NCBI RefSeq assembly: GCF_028830055.1
Contig: NZ_CP101655.1
Location: forward strand, 766,032-830,031
Reading direction: 5' to 3'
Length of the DNA stretch: 64,000 nt
Source of the DNA: Pseudomonas serboccidentalis
Lineage (GTDB): Bacteria > Pseudomonadota > Gammaproteobacteria > Pseudomonadales > Pseudomonadaceae
Each line of letters begins with the position of its first letter. The stretch's first letter is position 1. Shown in pieces: positions 44,819 to 52,949 of the stretch. Under the pieces are notes generated by a model. That model did not search any database. It saw nothing but the letters and a program-made list of their open reading frames with translations, and was not told where the DNA came from. The position numbers were made by a program, and so were the translations under genes.

Positions 44819-45751
44819 ATGAGTGTCGAGCGGCGCAATGCCGACGGTTTTGCTTTGCAGGTGATGATCGGGCTGTGCGTGATCTGGGGCGTGCAGCAAG
44901 TGATGATCAAATGGGCCGCGCCGGACATCGCGCCGGTGATGCAGGCCGCCGGGCGTTCGGGGATTTCCGCGTTGCTGGTCGGCCTGCTGCTGTGCTGGAA
45001 GGGCGGCTGGGATCAGGTGGGCAGCACCTGGCGCGGCGGATTGCTGGCTGGTGCGTTGTTCGGTCTGGAGTTCTTCTTCATCGCCGAAGGCCTGCAGCTG
45101 ACCACCGCCGCGCACATGTCGGTGTTCCTCTACACCGCGCCGATTTTCACCGCGCTCGGTGTGCATTTTCTGCTGGCCAGCGAGCGGTTGCGGCCAGTGC
45201 AGTGGCTGGGGATCTTCCTCGCCTTCATCGGCATCGCCATTGCCTTTGCCGGCGGCGTGTCGTGGGACAACCTCGACCGGCGCATGCTGCTGGGCGACGC
45301 TTTCGGTGTGCTGGCCGGGGCCTGCTGGGGCGCGACCACCGTGGTGGTGCGCGCCTCGCGACTGTCGGAAGCACCGGTGACGTTGACCCTGTTCTATCAG
45401 TTGCTCGTCGGCTTCGTCGGACTGCTGTTGATCGCGTTGTTCAGCGGCCAGATCACCCACATCAGCCTGACCACCGTGGCGGTCGCCAGCGTGTTGTTTC
45501 AGGGGCTGGTGGTGTCGTTCTTCAGTTACCTGACCTGGTTCTGGCTGCTGCGCCGTTACCTGGCGGCCAACCTGGCGGTGTTTTCGTTCATGACGCCGTT
45601 GTTCGGCGTCACTTTCGGCGTGGTGTTGCTCGGTGAACAACTGAGCGTGAATTTCGTCATCGGCGCCGTGCTGGTGTTGCTCGGCATCACCTTTGTCAGC
45701 GCTGAGCAGTGGGTGCGTCGGCGTTTGCGCAAAGTGCTCGGCCAGCAGTAG
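44819..45751 (+). CDS. EamA/DMT-family transporter
   Basis: A 310-residue EamA carrier with ten helices. It starts MSVERRNADGFALQVMIGLC, and the second repeat begins near residue 155. I set ATG 44819; the frame opens at 44780 without a ribosome site. Its last 56 bp overlap the 3' end of the convergent MFS gene. Substrate unknown; this is the fourth EamA gene in the window. Confidence 0.83.
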   Translation: MSVERRNADGFALQVMIGLCVIWGVQQVMIKWAAPDIAPVMQAAGRSGISALLVGLLLCWKGGWDQVGSTWRGGLLAGALFGLEFFFIAEGLQLTTAAHMSVFLYTAPIFTALGVHFLLASERLRPVQWLGIFLAFIGIAIAFAGGVSWDNLDRRMLLGDAFGVLAGACWGATTVVVRASRLSEAPVTLTLFYQLLVGFVGLLLIALFSGQITHISLTTVAVASVLFQGLVVSFFSYLTWFWLLRRYLAANLAVFSFMTPLFGVTFGVVLLGEQLSVNFVIGAVLVLLGITFVSAEQWVRRRLRKVLGQQ

Positions 45752-46877
45752 ACGATTGCAGGGCCAACCCGCCGGCAATCAGCAAACCGCTGCCGGCGAT
45801 CACCAGGGCTGGTTGCAGGCCGCCGCTGAAATGGCTGCTCAGCGCCGCCAGTAACGGGCCGCTGAGCTGGCCGACGGCGAAGCAGGCGGTCAGCAGGCCA
45901 GCGTTGCGCTGGGTGGTGTGGGGCGCCAGCTCCCGCGAACGTTGCATCACCAGTTGCATGCAGGCCAGGAACGGCATGCCGCACAAAATAACCCCCAGCG
46001 CCAGGCCATAACCGCTGCCCAGCAGACAGGCGAAGACCCCGAGCGCCTGCAACCACAAGGTGGCTGTCAGCCAGTGCCGTGTGGTGTTCGGGTCGTGGCG
46101 ACGCAGGCTCACCAGCAACACGCCAATGGCCGCGCCAAGGCCGAAGCACGGCCAGAACAGATCGGCCTGCCATTGCCCGTGAAACTGCGCATTGGCCATT
46201 TGCGAGAGGAACGTGGCCGGGATGATGTAACCCACGCCATACAGCGCATACACCGCCGCCAGTCGCGGGATGCCGCGATTCGAGGGGCTGACATTGAGGG
46301 TGGCGACCGGTGTATGGACACCCGGTTGCGGCAGGATCCGCACGATCCCCAGCAACATCAGCAACGCCACGCCGGCATAGATCAGCCACAGCGTGGCAGA
46401 CGTCTGCTGCAGCAGATGTGAGACCAGCGCCAGCAACCCTGTCAGAAAAATCCCCAGCCCCGGTCCGGCAAATACCAGCGCGCCCAACCGTGGTCGACCC
46501 GCCGCAGCCGCCAGTGGCAGACTCAGCGCGGTGATCATCACCAGCACCCAGGCGCTCGCCACCCCGGTGCCGAAGCGCAGCAGCAGATGCGCCCAGAAGC
46601 CGTTGGCCCAGAACGACGCCAGGGTCAGCAACACACACAACCACAAGCCACCATACAAGCGCCGCTGCACTTGCTGCGGACGATGGGCGAACATCGCGTC
46701 CACCGCGCCCAGCAGGTAGCCGAGGTAGTTGGCCGCCGCAATCAGACCGGCGGCGGTCAGGTCGACCTGGCCCTCGCTGAGCAGGTGCGGCATTTGCGGG
46801 GTGAGGGCGAAACGTCCGATGCCCATGGCCATCATCAGGGCGACGAAACAGGCGGATAAGCGAATCAGCGGTGACAT
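45696..46877 (-). CDS. YbfB/YjiJ-family MFS transporter
   Basis: A 393-residue twelve-helix MFS protein of the YbfB/YjiJ family. The start region MSPLIRLSACFVALMMAMGI with GRFALTPQMPHL is the family hallmark, and AAANYLGYLLGAVDAM follows. It is divergent from a LysR gene 105 bp away, which probably regulates it. Its 3' end overlaps the convergent EamA gene by 56 bp. Confidence 0.85.
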   Translation of the reverse strand: MSPLIRLSACFVALMMAMGIGRFALTPQMPHLLSEGQVDLTAAGLIAAANYLGYLLGAVDAMFAHRPQQVQRRLYGGLWLCVLLTLASFWANGFWAHLLLRFGTGVASAWVLVMITALSLPLAAAAGRPRLGALVFAGPGLGIFLTGLLALVSHLLQQTSATLWLIYAGVALLMLLGIVRILPQPGVHTPVATLNVSPSNRGIPRLAAVYALYGVGYIIPATFLSQMANAQFHGQWQADLFWPCFGLGAAIGVLLVSLRRHDPNTTRHWLTATLWLQALGVFACLLGSGYGLALGVILCGMPFLACMQLVMQRSRELAPHTTQRNAGLLTACFAVGQLSGPLLAALSSHFSGGLQPALVIAGSGLLIAGGLALQSSTAGRALCANADAPTAQR

Positions 46878-46982
46878 GGTCTGGGTTCCTTTGAAGGAGC
46901 AATGACCGTCAGGCTAGAACCGATTGACTTTCTTTAAAATTGAATAATAGTGAGCAACTTGTTCTGTTATGGAGAAGGTGTT

Positions 46983-47876
46983 GTGGAGTTCAGCCAATTG
47001 CGGATCTTTCAAGCGGTGGCAGAAGAGGGGTCGATCACCCGCGCCGCCGAGCGCCTGCACCGGGTGCCGTCAAACTTGTCGACCCGGCTCAAGCAACTGG
47101 AAGAGCAATTGGGCGTCGAACTGTTCGTCCGCGAGCGTCAGCGGTTGCAGCTGTCGCCTGCGGGAAAAGTCCTGTTGGACTACACCGGCAAACTGTTCGC
47201 CCTGCGCGATCAGGCCAGTGCCGCGGTGATGGGCGGGCAACCGGCCGGGGATTTTGTCCTCGGTACGCTGTACAGCACGGCGGCGATCCATTTGCCGGCG
47301 TTGTTGGCGCGCTATCACAAGCAATACCCGGCGGTGAACCTGCAAGTGCAATCGGGCCCCAGCGGCGAGTTGCTCGAAGGCCTGGTGTCCGGGCGCCTCG
47401 ATGCAGCGCTGGTGGACGGTCCGCCACAACTGGCGGGCATCGACGGCGTGCCGTTGTGCGATGAGCGTCTGGTGCTGATCAGCGAGGCCGATCATCCGCC
47501 AATCCGCAGCGCCAAGGAGGTCGAGGGCAGGGCGGTGTTCACTTTCCGCCATGGCTGCGCCTACCGTGCACGGCTGGAGGCGTGGTTTGTCCATTATCAG
47601 GCGGCGATGGGCCGGGCGATGGAGATCGAGTCCTATCAAGGCATGCTTGCCTGCGTGATTGCCGGCAGCGGCGTGGCGCTCATGTCGGAGTCGATGCTCG
47701 CCAGCCTGCCGGGCCGCGAAAGCGTCGCGGTGCACCCGTTGGCCGAACCGTTTGCCAGTGCGACAACGTGGCTCATGTGGCGCAAGGGCATGGTCGGGGC
47801 CAACCTCAATGCCTGGATTGAACAGCAGCAAGCGCTCTATCCCGTGGCATCGAATGAAAACCGGCAGACCGCGTGA
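46983..47876 (+). CDS. LysR-family transcriptional regulator
   Basis: A 297-residue LysR regulator. The DNA-binding domain reads EFSQLRIFQAVAEEGSITRA then RVPSNLSTRLKQLEEQLG. I chose the GTG at 46983, with GGAGAAGG a few bases upstream; the frame extends to 46950 without support. It is divergent from the YbfB-type MFS gene, its probable target. Confidence 0.87.
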   Translation: MEFSQLRIFQAVAEEGSITRAAERLHRVPSNLSTRLKQLEEQLGVELFVRERQRLQLSPAGKVLLDYTGKLFALRDQASAAVMGGQPAGDFVLGTLYSTAAIHLPALLARYHKQYPAVNLQVQSGPSGELLEGLVSGRLDAALVDGPPQLAGIDGVPLCDERLVLISEADHPPIRSAKEVEGRAVFTFRHGCAYRARLEAWFVHYQAAMGRAMEIESYQGMLACVIAGSGVALMSESMLASLPGRESVAVHPLAEPFASATTWLMWRKGMVGANLNAWIEQQQALYPVASNENRQTA

Positions 47877-48018
47877 ACCAACCGATCCGAATTCTGTTCA
47901 ATTCAGTAACAGATCATTGCGGATTTGGCCGAGCATTGCGTAGGACTTCGGACTATTATCAGTACGAAGCGGCCTCAGAATTCCGGCCGCTCAGCACTAC
48001 CCTGAAGGGGGCATGACG

Positions 48019-48147
48019 ATGAAAGAGAAAATTCAGAACTGGCTGCACGATTTGGGTGTTGCCCTCGGCTTGATCGAACCGCCTCTGCAACCTGTTCCGA
48101 TCCGCACCGATGACGAACAGCGCCGGCGCCAGCCTCGTCGGCGGTAG
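48019..48147 (+). CDS. PA1414-like micro-protein
   Basis: A 42-residue frame, MKEKIQNWLHDLGVALGLIE then PPLQPVPIRTDDEQRRRQ and a basic end. The ATG at 48019 sits about 7 bp after GAAGGGGG; an in-frame ATG at 48013 is too close to it. It resembles the PA1414 small protein of P. aeruginosa, a highly expressed low-oxygen transcript that, as I recall, also yields the sRNA SicX. The location near gbuA agrees with the PAO1 gene order. Whether the RNA or the peptide matters here cannot be told. Confidence 0.72.
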   Translation: MKEKIQNWLHDLGVALGLIEPPLQPVPIRTDDEQRRRQPRRR

Positions 48148-48160
48148 TGCTCGATTAATA

Positions 48161-48233
48161 GATCAAGAGATCGCAGCCTTCGGCAGCTCCTACAGATAAT
48201 GGTGTAGGAGCTGCCGAAGGCTGCGATCTTTTG
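48161..48233. repeat. palindromic repeat family 1, inside-out form (TTC loop)
   Basis: GATCAAGAGATCGCAGCCTT opens and AAGGCTGCGATCTTTT closes, with TGTAGG ends inside. It lies after the PA1414-like gene, in its likely 3' UTR. Confidence 0.88.
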
Positions 48234-48236
48234 CTT

Positions 48237-48485
48237 TCAGTGCCGCCCGATCGCAATCAAAAACCGGCTCAAATCATTCGCCGTCCTGGCGTTCTTGAGC
48301 ATGTGATCCTCTTCGGCGGTAAACGCCGTCAGTCCGAATTCATCTTCCAGATGGAAGATCAGATCCTCGATATCCGCTTTCTCCAGCCCTAATTGCACCA
48401 GGCTGGTGTTGTCGTTGAATTCGCGGGATTCCAGCAGGCGCCGAATGTATCGGTGCACCGCAGCGCGCACGGCAGTTCTTCTCAT
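48237..48485 (-). CDS. ACP-fold protein lacking the phosphopantetheine serine
   Basis: An 82-residue protein that aligns by eye with acyl carrier proteins: NDNTSLVQLGLEKADIEDLI against the usual D-x-SL-x-x-LG-x-DSL-D, then FHLEDEFGLTAFTAEEDHML as helix 2 and loop, then TANDLSRFLIAIG as helix 4. The carrier serine position is K36 (GLEKAD), so it cannot take the 4'-phosphopantetheine arm. A basic N-terminal helix (MRRTAVRAAVHRYIRRLLES) is added. It may act as a docking or regulatory module. It stands 45 bp downstream of the MBL hydrolase gene. Confidence 0.62.
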   Translation of the reverse strand: MRRTAVRAAVHRYIRRLLESREFNDNTSLVQLGLEKADIEDLIFHLEDEFGLTAFTAEEDHMLKNARTANDLSRFLIAIGRH

Positions 48486-48530
48486 GGCAGATCGTTCTGA
48501 GGGTGGAGGCTGGCTTGAGTACAGCAGGCC

Positions 48531-49256
48531 TTACGCGTGCCCGCGCAACCATTGGTCAATCATCGAGCGCAAATGCCCGCCGGAGAAACTGCCGAAATGC
48601 CCACCGTGCACGGTGCGGATCGGCAACGTCTGCAAACGCCGCAGACTGGCGGCGTAATCTTGCAGGTTGGAGTGGTAGGCGTCTTCGATCAGCGGTCCGT
48701 CGTAGATGATGTCGCCGCTGAACAACGTTTCGGTGGCTGCTTCATACAGGCTGATACCGCCTGGCGAATGCCCCGGCGTGTGCAGCACTTGCAGGGTGCG
48801 GTTGCCCAGATCCAGCACGTCGCCATCCTCGACAAAACCGGTGGCCGGCGCAGCCTTGACCCGGTATTCGGCGTAGCACAGCGGGCAGTCCGGATGCGCC
48901 TCGAACATGTCGTCGCCGACGAAGGCACGGCTCAAGTCGTTCTCGCCATCTGGCGCGGCGAGGATGTCGGCCTCGGCGCGATGCACCAGACGTTCGGCGA
49001 ATTCGTGATGCCCGGCGATGTGGTCGAAGTGGCAATGACTGGCCACCGCCACCAGCGGCCGCTCGGTGATCCACGGCAACTGCTCGCGCAGGCTGACCAG
49101 CCCCGAGCCGCTGTCCAGCAACAGGTCTTTGTCGCGGCCCTGAACGTGCCAAAGGTTACAGCGATAGAACGGGCGGATGTACGGCTCATGAATCAGCCGG
49201 ATGCCATCGCTGAGGTTTTGTACTTCGAACCATTGATCGCGAGAAACAATCTTCAT
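48531..49256 (-). CDS. MBL-fold metallo-hydrolase
   Basis: A 241-residue metallo-beta-lactamase-fold hydrolase. The zinc motif HxHxDH reads HCHFDHIAGHH, a later His is in LHTPGHSPGGISLY, the Asp in LFSGDIIYDG and the last His in RTVHGGHFGSFSG. It is soluble, close to uncharacterised glyoxalase-II-like members. I set ATG 49256, with AAGGAA upstream. Substrate unknown; a terminator separates it from the symporter gene, so it may have its own promoter. Confidence 0.85.
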   Translation of the reverse strand: MKIVSRDQWFEVQNLSDGIRLIHEPYIRPFYRCNLWHVQGRDKDLLLDSGSGLVSLREQLPWITERPLVAVASHCHFDHIAGHHEFAERLVHRAEADILAAPDGENDLSRAFVGDDMFEAHPDCPLCYAEYRVKAAPATGFVEDGDVLDLGNRTLQVLHTPGHSPGGISLYEAATETLFSGDIIYDGPLIEDAYHSNLQDYAASLRRLQTLPIRTVHGGHFGSFSGGHLRSMIDQWLRGHA

Positions 49257-49275
49257 CAGCACTTTCCTTCAGACG

Positions 49276-49310
49276 AAAAAAACGGGTGTGGCAACCGACG
49301 CCACACCCGT
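49276..49310 (-). terminator. rho-independent terminator after the symporter gene (minus strand)
   Basis: On the minus strand ACGGGTGTGGC-GTCGGTT-GCCACACCCGT is followed by seven T residues. It closes the gbu/symporter transcription unit. Confidence 0.85.
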
Positions 49311-49341
49311 CGAAGAAAGCATCAAGCCGTTACATCAAAGC

Positions 49342-50721
49342 TTAGATCGCACTCGCCACGGTTGCCGGGCGAGGGGAGACCAGACTGACCACCACAAAAC
49401 TCACCAGGCCCACAGCCAGGCTGTAGTAGATCGGCGTGTTCGCATCCAGACCGTCCTTGAACATGAACAGCAGCGCGGTGGCGAAACCCAGGCCCATGCT
49501 GGCGATGGCGCCGGCGGTGGTCGCGCGTTTCCAGAAGATCGCACCGATCAGCGGGACCAGCATGCCGCCCACCAACAGGTTGTACGCCAGCGTCAGGGCA
49601 CTGATCACGTCATTCACCACCAGGGCGATACCCAGCACCACGACACCGGTCAGCAGGGTGAACAGGCGGTTGACGCCCAGGCTCGACTGTTTGCCGCCAC
49701 GCAGTTTCGGCAGCAGGTCTTCAGTCAGGGTGGTGGCCGCCGCGAGCAGGCCGGCACTGGCAGTGGACATCATCGCGGCCAGTGCCGCAGCGATCACCAG
49801 ACCGCGGATGCCGTCCGGCAGCGACAGTTTGACGATGGCGGCGAAGGCGTTGTTGACGTTGTCCAGATCCGGGATCAGCACGTGCGCGGCCATGCCGATC
49901 AGCGCGCAGGCCAGACCGTAGAGGATGCAGTAGATGCCCGCGATGCTGCCGGCGTACTGGGCGACTTTGGCGGTCTTGACGGTGAACACCCGTTGCCAGA
50001 TGTCCTGACCGATCAGGATGCCGAAGAAGTAGATCATGAAGTAGGTGATGATCGTGTCCCAGCCGATGGTGGTGAAGCTGAAGGCGGTCGCCGGCAGTTT
50101 CAGCACCAGTTCGTCCCAACCGCCGACGCGGTACAGGCAGATCGGCAGCAGGATGAACATCAGGCCGACGGTCTTGATGATGAACTGGACGATGTCGGTC
50201 AGGGTCAGCGACCACATGCCGCCGATGGCCGAGTAGATCACCACCACGCCACCGCCGAGCAGCACCGAGATCCAGAACGGCAGCCCGAACAGCACTTGCA
50301 GCACGGTGCCGATCGCCAGGATCGAGGTCACGCCGATCATCAGTGCATAGGCCAGCATGATCGCCGCGCTCGCCGAGCGGGCCATCGGGTTGTAGCGTTT
50401 TTCCAGGACCTGGGTAACGGTGTAGATCTTCAGTTTCAGCAGCGGTTTGGCGAGGAACAGGTTCAGCGCGACGATGCCGCAACCGAGTGCCGCGCACAGC
50501 CAGAAACCGGAGATGCCGTGCACGTAGCCCAGACGTACGGTGCCGACAGTGGACGCGCCGCCGAGTACGGTCGCGGCCATGGTGCCCATGTACAGGCTCG
50601 GGCCCAGGTTACGCCCGGCGACCAGAAAGTCCTCGTTGGTCTTGGCTTTGCGCATGCCGAAGTAGCCGAGCAAGAGCATGCCGGCGGCGTAGATGAGGAC
50701 GACGAATAAATCCAAAGCCAT
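49342..50721 (-). CDS. sodium:solute symporter (SSS family)
   Basis: A 459-residue carrier with about 13 helices. It starts MALDLFVVLIYAAGMLLLGY, and the SSS core YSAIGGMWSLTLTDIVQFII is clear. In P. aeruginosa a sodium:solute symporter gene occupies the same place near gbuA (PA1418 as I recall), so uptake of guanidinobutyrate or a related compound is the likely job. A 227-bp gap with a composite repeat separates it from the NCS1 gene. Confidence 0.87.
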   Translation of the reverse strand: MALDLFVVLIYAAGMLLLGYFGMRKAKTNEDFLVAGRNLGPSLYMGTMAATVLGGASTVGTVRLGYVHGISGFWLCAALGCGIVALNLFLAKPLLKLKIYTVTQVLEKRYNPMARSASAAIMLAYALMIGVTSILAIGTVLQVLFGLPFWISVLLGGGVVVIYSAIGGMWSLTLTDIVQFIIKTVGLMFILLPICLYRVGGWDELVLKLPATAFSFTTIGWDTIITYFMIYFFGILIGQDIWQRVFTVKTAKVAQYAGSIAGIYCILYGLACALIGMAAHVLIPDLDNVNNAFAAIVKLSLPDGIRGLVIAAALAAMMSTASAGLLAAATTLTEDLLPKLRGGKQSSLGVNRLFTLLTGVVVLGIALVVNDVISALTLAYNLLVGGMLVPLIGAIFWKRATTAGAIASMGLGFATALLFMFKDGLDANTPIYYSLAVGLVSFVVVSLVSPRPATVASAI

Positions 50722-50788
50722 GATGGCGTGTCTCCGATTGTCTTTTTTATGTTGAGGCCAAAATCATTTGTGTCCTGGAGCACTTCAC

Positions 50789-50920
50789 TGTGGCGAGGGG
50801 GCTTGCCCCCGTTGGGTCGCAAAGCGGCCCCAAAACCTGACAGCTCGGTTGTTCAGTTAAAACCGGTTGCCTGTATTGCGACTGCTGCGCAGTCGAACGG
50901 GGGCAAGCCCCCTCGCCACA
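50789..50920. repeat. composite palindromic element, family 3
   Basis: Outer arms TGTGGCGAGGGGGCTTGCCC and GGGCAAGCCCCCTCGCCACA match the element at 15670-15802, as does the inner GTTGGGTCGCAAAGCG part; the middle third differs. It lies between the SSS and NCS1 transporter genes. Confidence 0.9.
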
Positions 50921-50948
50921 AGTGTCTTCAGCACAATATCTGTATCGA

Positions 50949-52460
50949 TCAGGCAGCCTGGCGCAGTGCCGATTTAGCTGGCGCTGCCGCGCCCTGGCTG
51001 CGGGCATCCTTGGGGCCGAACACTTCCCGCGGTTCCGGGAACAGGCTCAGCAGCGTCAGGTACACCACCGAAGCCAGGCCCAGCGTCACCGGCAAGCTGA
51101 TGTCGATGCCACCGGCCATCTCGCCCAGCGGGCCGACGAATTGCCCCGGCAGGTTGACGAAGCACAGGCCGACCGCCGCGCTCGGGATCCATGCACCCAG
51201 GCCACGCCAGTTCCAGCCGTGGTTGAACCAGTAGCGTCCGCCCTGTTCGCCACGGGTGAACACTTGCAGGTCATCCGGGCAATAGAAGCCGCGACGCACC
51301 AGCAGGCCGATGATCATGATCACCATCCATGGCGTGGTGCAGGTGATGATCAGCACGGCGAATGTCGACACGCTCTGCACCAGGTTCGCCGCAAAGCGCC
51401 CGATGAAGATGAAGGCAATCGACAGCACGCCGATCAGCAGCGTCGCCTTGACCCGCGACAGCACCCGCGGGAACACGCTGGACATGTCCAGCCCGGTGCC
51501 ATACAGCGAGGTGGTGCCGGTGGACATGCCGCCGATCACCGCAATCAGGCACACCGGCAGGAAGAACCAGCTCGGCGATACCGCCAGCAGACCGCCCACA
51601 TAATTGTTCGCCGCGATGTAGTCCGGCGCCTTGATCGCGACGATGGTCGCGGTGGTCAGGCCGAACAGGAACGGGATGAACGTGGCGATCTGCGACAGCA
51701 CCACCGCCGCCATGATCCGTTGCTTGGAGGTGTCACGCGGGATGTAGCGCGACCAGTCGCCGAGGAACGCGCCGAAGGAGATCGGGTTGCTCATCGCGAC
51801 CAGCGCGGCGCCGATGAACGCGGCCCAAAAGCCTGGCTGACCGAGGTTTACGGTGCCGGCGTAGTTCACATCGAAAGGACCGGCGAAGGCGAAGATGCCC
51901 AGCAGGAACAACAGGCTGGCGCTCCACACCGCGATCTTGTTCACCCACAGCAAAAAGCGGAAGCCGTAGATGCACACGGTCAGCACCAGAATCGCGAACA
52001 GACCGTAGGCCAGGCCCAGGGTCAGGTCGGTTTCCGGCAGGCCGATCAGGCGTTTCGCACCACCGATCAGCGCATCGCCCGAACTCCACACCGAGAGCGA
52101 GAAAAACGCGATAGCGGTCAACAGCGACAGGAACGAACCGACGATCCGCCCGTGCACGCCGAAGTGTGCGCCGGACGACACGGCATTGTTGGTGCCGTTG
52201 AGCGGGCCGAACAGGCCCATCGGTGCGAGGATCAGCGAGCCCAGCAGCACGCCCGACACAATCGCCCAGACACCAGCCTGAAACGACAGGCCGAACAGCA
52301 CCGGGAAACTGCCGAGCACGGCGGTGGCAAAGGTGTTCGAACCCCCGAAGATCATCCGGAACAAGTCCGTCGGGCCTGCGGTGCGTTCGTGGTCCGGGAT
52401 CTGCTCGACCCCGTGGGTTTCAATCTGCGTAAGGCTTTGGTCGTTGTTGTTGTTATTCAT
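50949..52460 (-). CDS. NCS1-family permease (cytosine/purine type)
   Basis: A 503-residue carrier with about twelve helices, of the NCS1 (cytosine/purine/allantoin permease) family. Telling stretches are GLLAVSPSWFFLPVCLIAVI and GGMSTGTTSLYGTGLDMSSV. It corresponds by position to a permease gene next to gbuA in P. aeruginosa. It may import guanidine-type or ureide compounds for the pathway; specificity is inferred from context. Confidence 0.87.
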   Translation of the reverse strand: MNNNNNDQSLTQIETHGVEQIPDHERTAGPTDLFRMIFGGSNTFATAVLGSFPVLFGLSFQAGVWAIVSGVLLGSLILAPMGLFGPLNGTNNAVSSGAHFGVHGRIVGSFLSLLTAIAFFSLSVWSSGDALIGGAKRLIGLPETDLTLGLAYGLFAILVLTVCIYGFRFLLWVNKIAVWSASLLFLLGIFAFAGPFDVNYAGTVNLGQPGFWAAFIGAALVAMSNPISFGAFLGDWSRYIPRDTSKQRIMAAVVLSQIATFIPFLFGLTTATIVAIKAPDYIAANNYVGGLLAVSPSWFFLPVCLIAVIGGMSTGTTSLYGTGLDMSSVFPRVLSRVKATLLIGVLSIAFIFIGRFAANLVQSVSTFAVLIITCTTPWMVIMIIGLLVRRGFYCPDDLQVFTRGEQGGRYWFNHGWNWRGLGAWIPSAAVGLCFVNLPGQFVGPLGEMAGGIDISLPVTLGLASVVYLTLLSLFPEPREVFGPKDARSQGAAAPAKSALRQAA

Positions 52461-52516
52461 GATCTGCTCCGATCATAAAGGCGCGCCTCATCGTGCGTGA
52501 GGCGTCACCTGTTTGG

Positions 52517-52939
52517 CTAAGGGGGTGGCAGCCCTTCCGGCATTGCGGACAAATGTTCGTGGCAGGCCAGCCAATGGCCTTGTTGTTCTAGGCTCGACGC
52601 TTGTTTGCGGAAAACAATCGTCTCGCGCTCCTGGCTGAAGTGTTGCTCCCCTTGCATGCGCAGCTCGGTGGCCACGTCATGGATAAACACCGCCACGTCA
52701 CCTTGCAGGCTGACGAAGGCGTTGCTCGAAGTGCACGACAGCACTTCAAAGCCATCCTCGGCGCGCCAGCTGTCCCACAAGGCCTGATAGGCGTCGCGCG
52801 ACAGCAGGGGCTGTTCGAGGGTGTAGAACACGAAGCTCGCATCGGCGCTGAACGCGCCGAAGTAAGCCTCGCGATCGTTGCGGGCGAAGGCGGACACCAG
52901 TTCGGCGGCGGCTTTCAAGACCTGATCACGTTCGTTCAT
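52517..52939 (-). CDS. NTF2-like (SnoaL-type) small protein
   Basis: A 140-residue protein with a cone-shaped NTF2-like pattern: MNERDQVLKAAAELVSAFAR, then NDREAYFGAFSADASFVFYT and a final strand pair near SQERETIVFRKQ. I set ATG 52939; a longer frame overlaps gbuA. It lies 10 bp downstream of gbuA and upstream of the NCS1 gene, so it belongs to the guanidinobutyrate operon. The catalytic role, if any, is unknown. Confidence 0.75.
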   Translation of the reverse strand: MNERDQVLKAAAELVSAFARNDREAYFGAFSADASFVFYTLEQPLLSRDAYQALWDSWRAEDGFEVLSCTSSNAFVSLQGDVAVFIHDVATELRMQGEQHFSQERETIVFRKQASSLEQQGHWLACHEHLSAMPEGLPPP

Positions 52940-52949
52940 GGCCGAACCC

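Noticed and set aside
47877..48018. Anr box upstream of the PA1414-like gene
   Set aside because: I looked for TTGATN4ATCAA because the P. aeruginosa gene responds to low oxygen, but found no convincing match.
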